Source: Burkholderiales bacterium | GTDB taxonomy: Bacteria; Pseudomonadota; Gammaproteobacteria; Burkholderiales; JACMKV01 | Direction: 5' to 3' | DNA: 33,564 nucleotides | NCBI GenBank assembly: GCA_013695435.1 | Contig: JACDAM010000011.1 | Location: forward strand, 1-33,564 | Shown here: one piece after another, positions 32,173 through 33,564 of the stretch | How positions within the stretch are numbered: the stretch's first letter is position 1 | Layout of the letters: the number at the start of each line of letters is the position of its first letter | The notes under the pieces: model-generated | Databases searched by the model: none | The model's input: only the letters and a program-made list of their open reading frames with translations | What the model was told of the DNA's origin: nothing | Translations under genes and position numbers: made by a program

Positions 32173-33564
32173 ATGAATTTGCTACGGGCGACAGCTAGCG
32201 TCAGCAGCATGACCTTGATTTCGCGCATCGTCGGTTATATACGCGATGTCGTGATCGCGCGCTCTTTCGGCGCCGGCTTTTACACCGACGCGTTTTTCGT
32301 TGCGTTCCGAATTCCGAACCTGCTGCGCCGGTTGTTCGCGGAAGGCGCATTCACGCAGGCGTTCACGCCGATCCTGGCCGAATACAGAAATCGCCTGGGC
32401 TTCGCTGCCACGCACGCGCTGGTCGATCGCGTTGCGACCCTGCTCGCGCTGATCCTGTTCGTCGTCACCGCGCTCGGCGTGGCCGGCGCGCCGTTTATCG
32501 TTTACGCCAGCGCTTACGGTTTTGTCGCCGAGCCGGACAAATTCGACCTGACGGTTCAGCTTCTGCGTATCGTTTTTCCGTATATCTTTTTTATTTCGCT
32601 GGTGTCTCTGGCGGCCGGCATTCTGAACATGTACAGCCAGTTCAAGGTGCCCGCGTTTACGCCGGTGCTGCTGAACGTTTCTTTCATCAGCTTCGCCTTG
32701 TTTGGCGCGCCGTATTTCGATCCGCCGATCAAGGCGCTGGCGTGGGGCGTTTTTTTCGGCGGCATACTGCAGCTCGTGTTTCAGATTCCGTTTCTGCGCA
32801 AGCTTGGATTGCTGCCGCGCTTCAAATTCGATATGAAGGATGCCGGCGTCTGGCGCGTGCTCAAACTGATGGCGCCCGCCGTATTCGGCGTTTCCATCGC
32901 CCAAATCAGTTTGCTCATCAATACGCTGCTCGCATCGTTTCTGCCGCATGGCAGCGTATCGTGGCTTTATTATGCCGAGCGCCTGATGGAGTTTCCGTCG
33001 GCGCTGCTCGGGGTGGCGCTCGGAACCGTGCTGCTGCCAAGTCTCGCCAGGCATTATGCCGACCGCGACAGCACCCAATATTCCGAACTGCTCGATTGGG
33101 GCTTGCGCCTCGCGATGGTGCTGACCTTGCCGGCAGCTCTGGCCCTGGCGCTACTGTCGGCGCCGCTGATTGCCACCCTGTACCACTATGGTGCGTTCAG
33201 CATCGAGGATGTTGCGATGACGCGCCAGGCTTTGCTCGCCTACAGCCTCGGCCTGACCGGCATGATCATGGTCAAGATCCTCGCTCCCGGTTTTTATGCG
33301 CGGCAAAATATCAAGACGCCGGTCAAGATCGCGCTCGTCACGCTGGTGGTAACCCAGATGTTCAATCTGATTTTCATCTGGCGGCTGCAGCACGCCGGGC
33401 TGGCGCTCGCGATCGGCCTCGGCGCCTGCACCAATGCCGGTTTGCTCTATCACAAGCTGCGCAAGCACAATATTTATCGGCCGCAGCCCGGTTGGCGAAT
33501 GTATGCGATGAAAGTGACGATCGCGCTGATCGCGATGAGCGTGGTGCTGTGGTTCAGCGCGGGC
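32173..33564 (+). CDS. murJ: Lipid II flippase MurJ, 3' end cut by window edge
   Basis: The frame opens at ATG 32173 and runs to the right edge, giving 464 residues of a protein usually of about 510. MurJ moves lipid II across the inner membrane for peptidoglycan synthesis. The start MNLLRATASVSSMTLISRIVGYIRD is typical. Arg18, Arg24 and Asp39 fall at the same numbers as the essential residues of E. coli MurJ. At least eleven hydrophobic helices follow, including FRIPNLLRRLFAEGAFTQAF and SWLYYAERLMEFPSALLGVA, the MVF-family signatures. No strong ribosome site is seen before the ATG. Confidence 0.95.
   Translation, partial: MNLLRATASVSSMTLISRIVGYIRDVVIARSFGAGFYTDAFFVAFRIPNLLRRLFAEGAFTQAFTPILAEYRNRLGFAATHALVDRVATLLALILFVVTALGVAGAPFIVYASAYGFVAEPDKFDLTVQLLRIVFPYIFFISLVSLAAGILNMYSQFKVPAFTPVLLNVSFISFALFGAPYFDPPIKALAWGVFFGGILQLVFQIPFLRKLGLLPRFKFDMKDAGVWRVLKLMAPAVFGVSIAQISLLINTLLASFLPHGSVSWLYYAERLMEFPSALLGVALGTVLLPSLARHYADRDSTQYSELLDWGLRLAMVLTLPAALALALLSAPLIATLYHYGAFSIEDVAMTRQALLAYSLGLTGMIMVKILAPGFYARQNIKTPVKIALVTLVVTQMFNLIFIWRLQHAGLALAIGLGACTNAGLLYHKLRKHNIYRPQPGWRMYAMKVTIALIAMSVVLWFSAG

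Noticed and set aside
32182-33078. 298-codon open frame on the minus strand
   Set aside because: It is antisense to murJ, which carries the essential residues at the right positions. The translation is a low-complexity Arg/Gln/Glu/His-rich string.
1-33564. tRNA, rRNA or prophage genes
   Set aside because: No cloverleaf-like segment, rRNA signature or phage structural gene was recognised by eye. A tRNAscan-SE or Infernal run would settle small RNAs.

Overview
The window looks like core chromosome of a betaproteobacterium, probably near the Nitrosomonadales or Burkholderiales. The reasons are the high-GC sequence, the run xseB-ispA-dxs-folE2, the arginine genes argD-argF-argG close to rpsT and murJ, and a small proteasome-like peptidase of the type known as the betaproteobacterial proteasome homologue. 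Nearly all genes are housekeeping or conserved accessory genes. No phage, CRISPR array, rRNA or tRNA gene was seen. Both edges cut genes: a BON-domain protein on the left and murJ on the right.

Layout. 1-2.5 kb: a periplasmic two-BON protein (minus) diverges from a large protein with a PilZ-like C-terminal region (plus). The gap between them holds a candidate variant c-di-GMP riboswitch. 2.5-6 kb: esterase and mog (minus) face a divergent EF-G-like GTPase. 6-11.9 kb: acylphosphatase and metG (minus), then apbC/mrp, dcd and an alanine-racemase-fold ornithine decarboxylase (plus). The decarboxylase has a strong promoter, a leader hairpin, a 22-codon upstream ORF and a clear terminator. 12-15.3 kb: a minus-strand operon of a Rieske oxygenase, an EamA exporter and a SpoIIAA-like/sulfurtransferase fusion. 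15.5-19.5 kb: the isoprenoid operon xseB-ispA-dxs followed by folE2. 19.6-23.7 kb: small accessory genes interrupted by a complete IS630-family element inserted exactly at the stop codon of a retropepsin-like protease gene. 23.8-25.2 kb: yajQ, the proteasome homologue and ppnP. 25.4-28.8 kb: argD-argF-argG. 29-31 kb: a second, unrelated fold-type-I Orn/Lys/Arg decarboxylase whose start codon abuts a 241-bp MITE. 31.4-33.6 kb: rpsT, a 3' remnant of an ABC permease, and murJ.

Polyamine and arginine metabolism recurs: argD, argF and argG make arginine through ornithine, and two non-homologous decarboxylases can act on ornithine, lysine or arginine. Cyclic-di-GMP themes recur too: the riboswitch-like leader with the PilZ-like protein, and YajQ. 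The parts most worth checking are the leader peptide and hairpin ahead of the ornithine decarboxylase, the riboswitch-like leader, and the MITE that has replaced the translation start region of the second decarboxylase.
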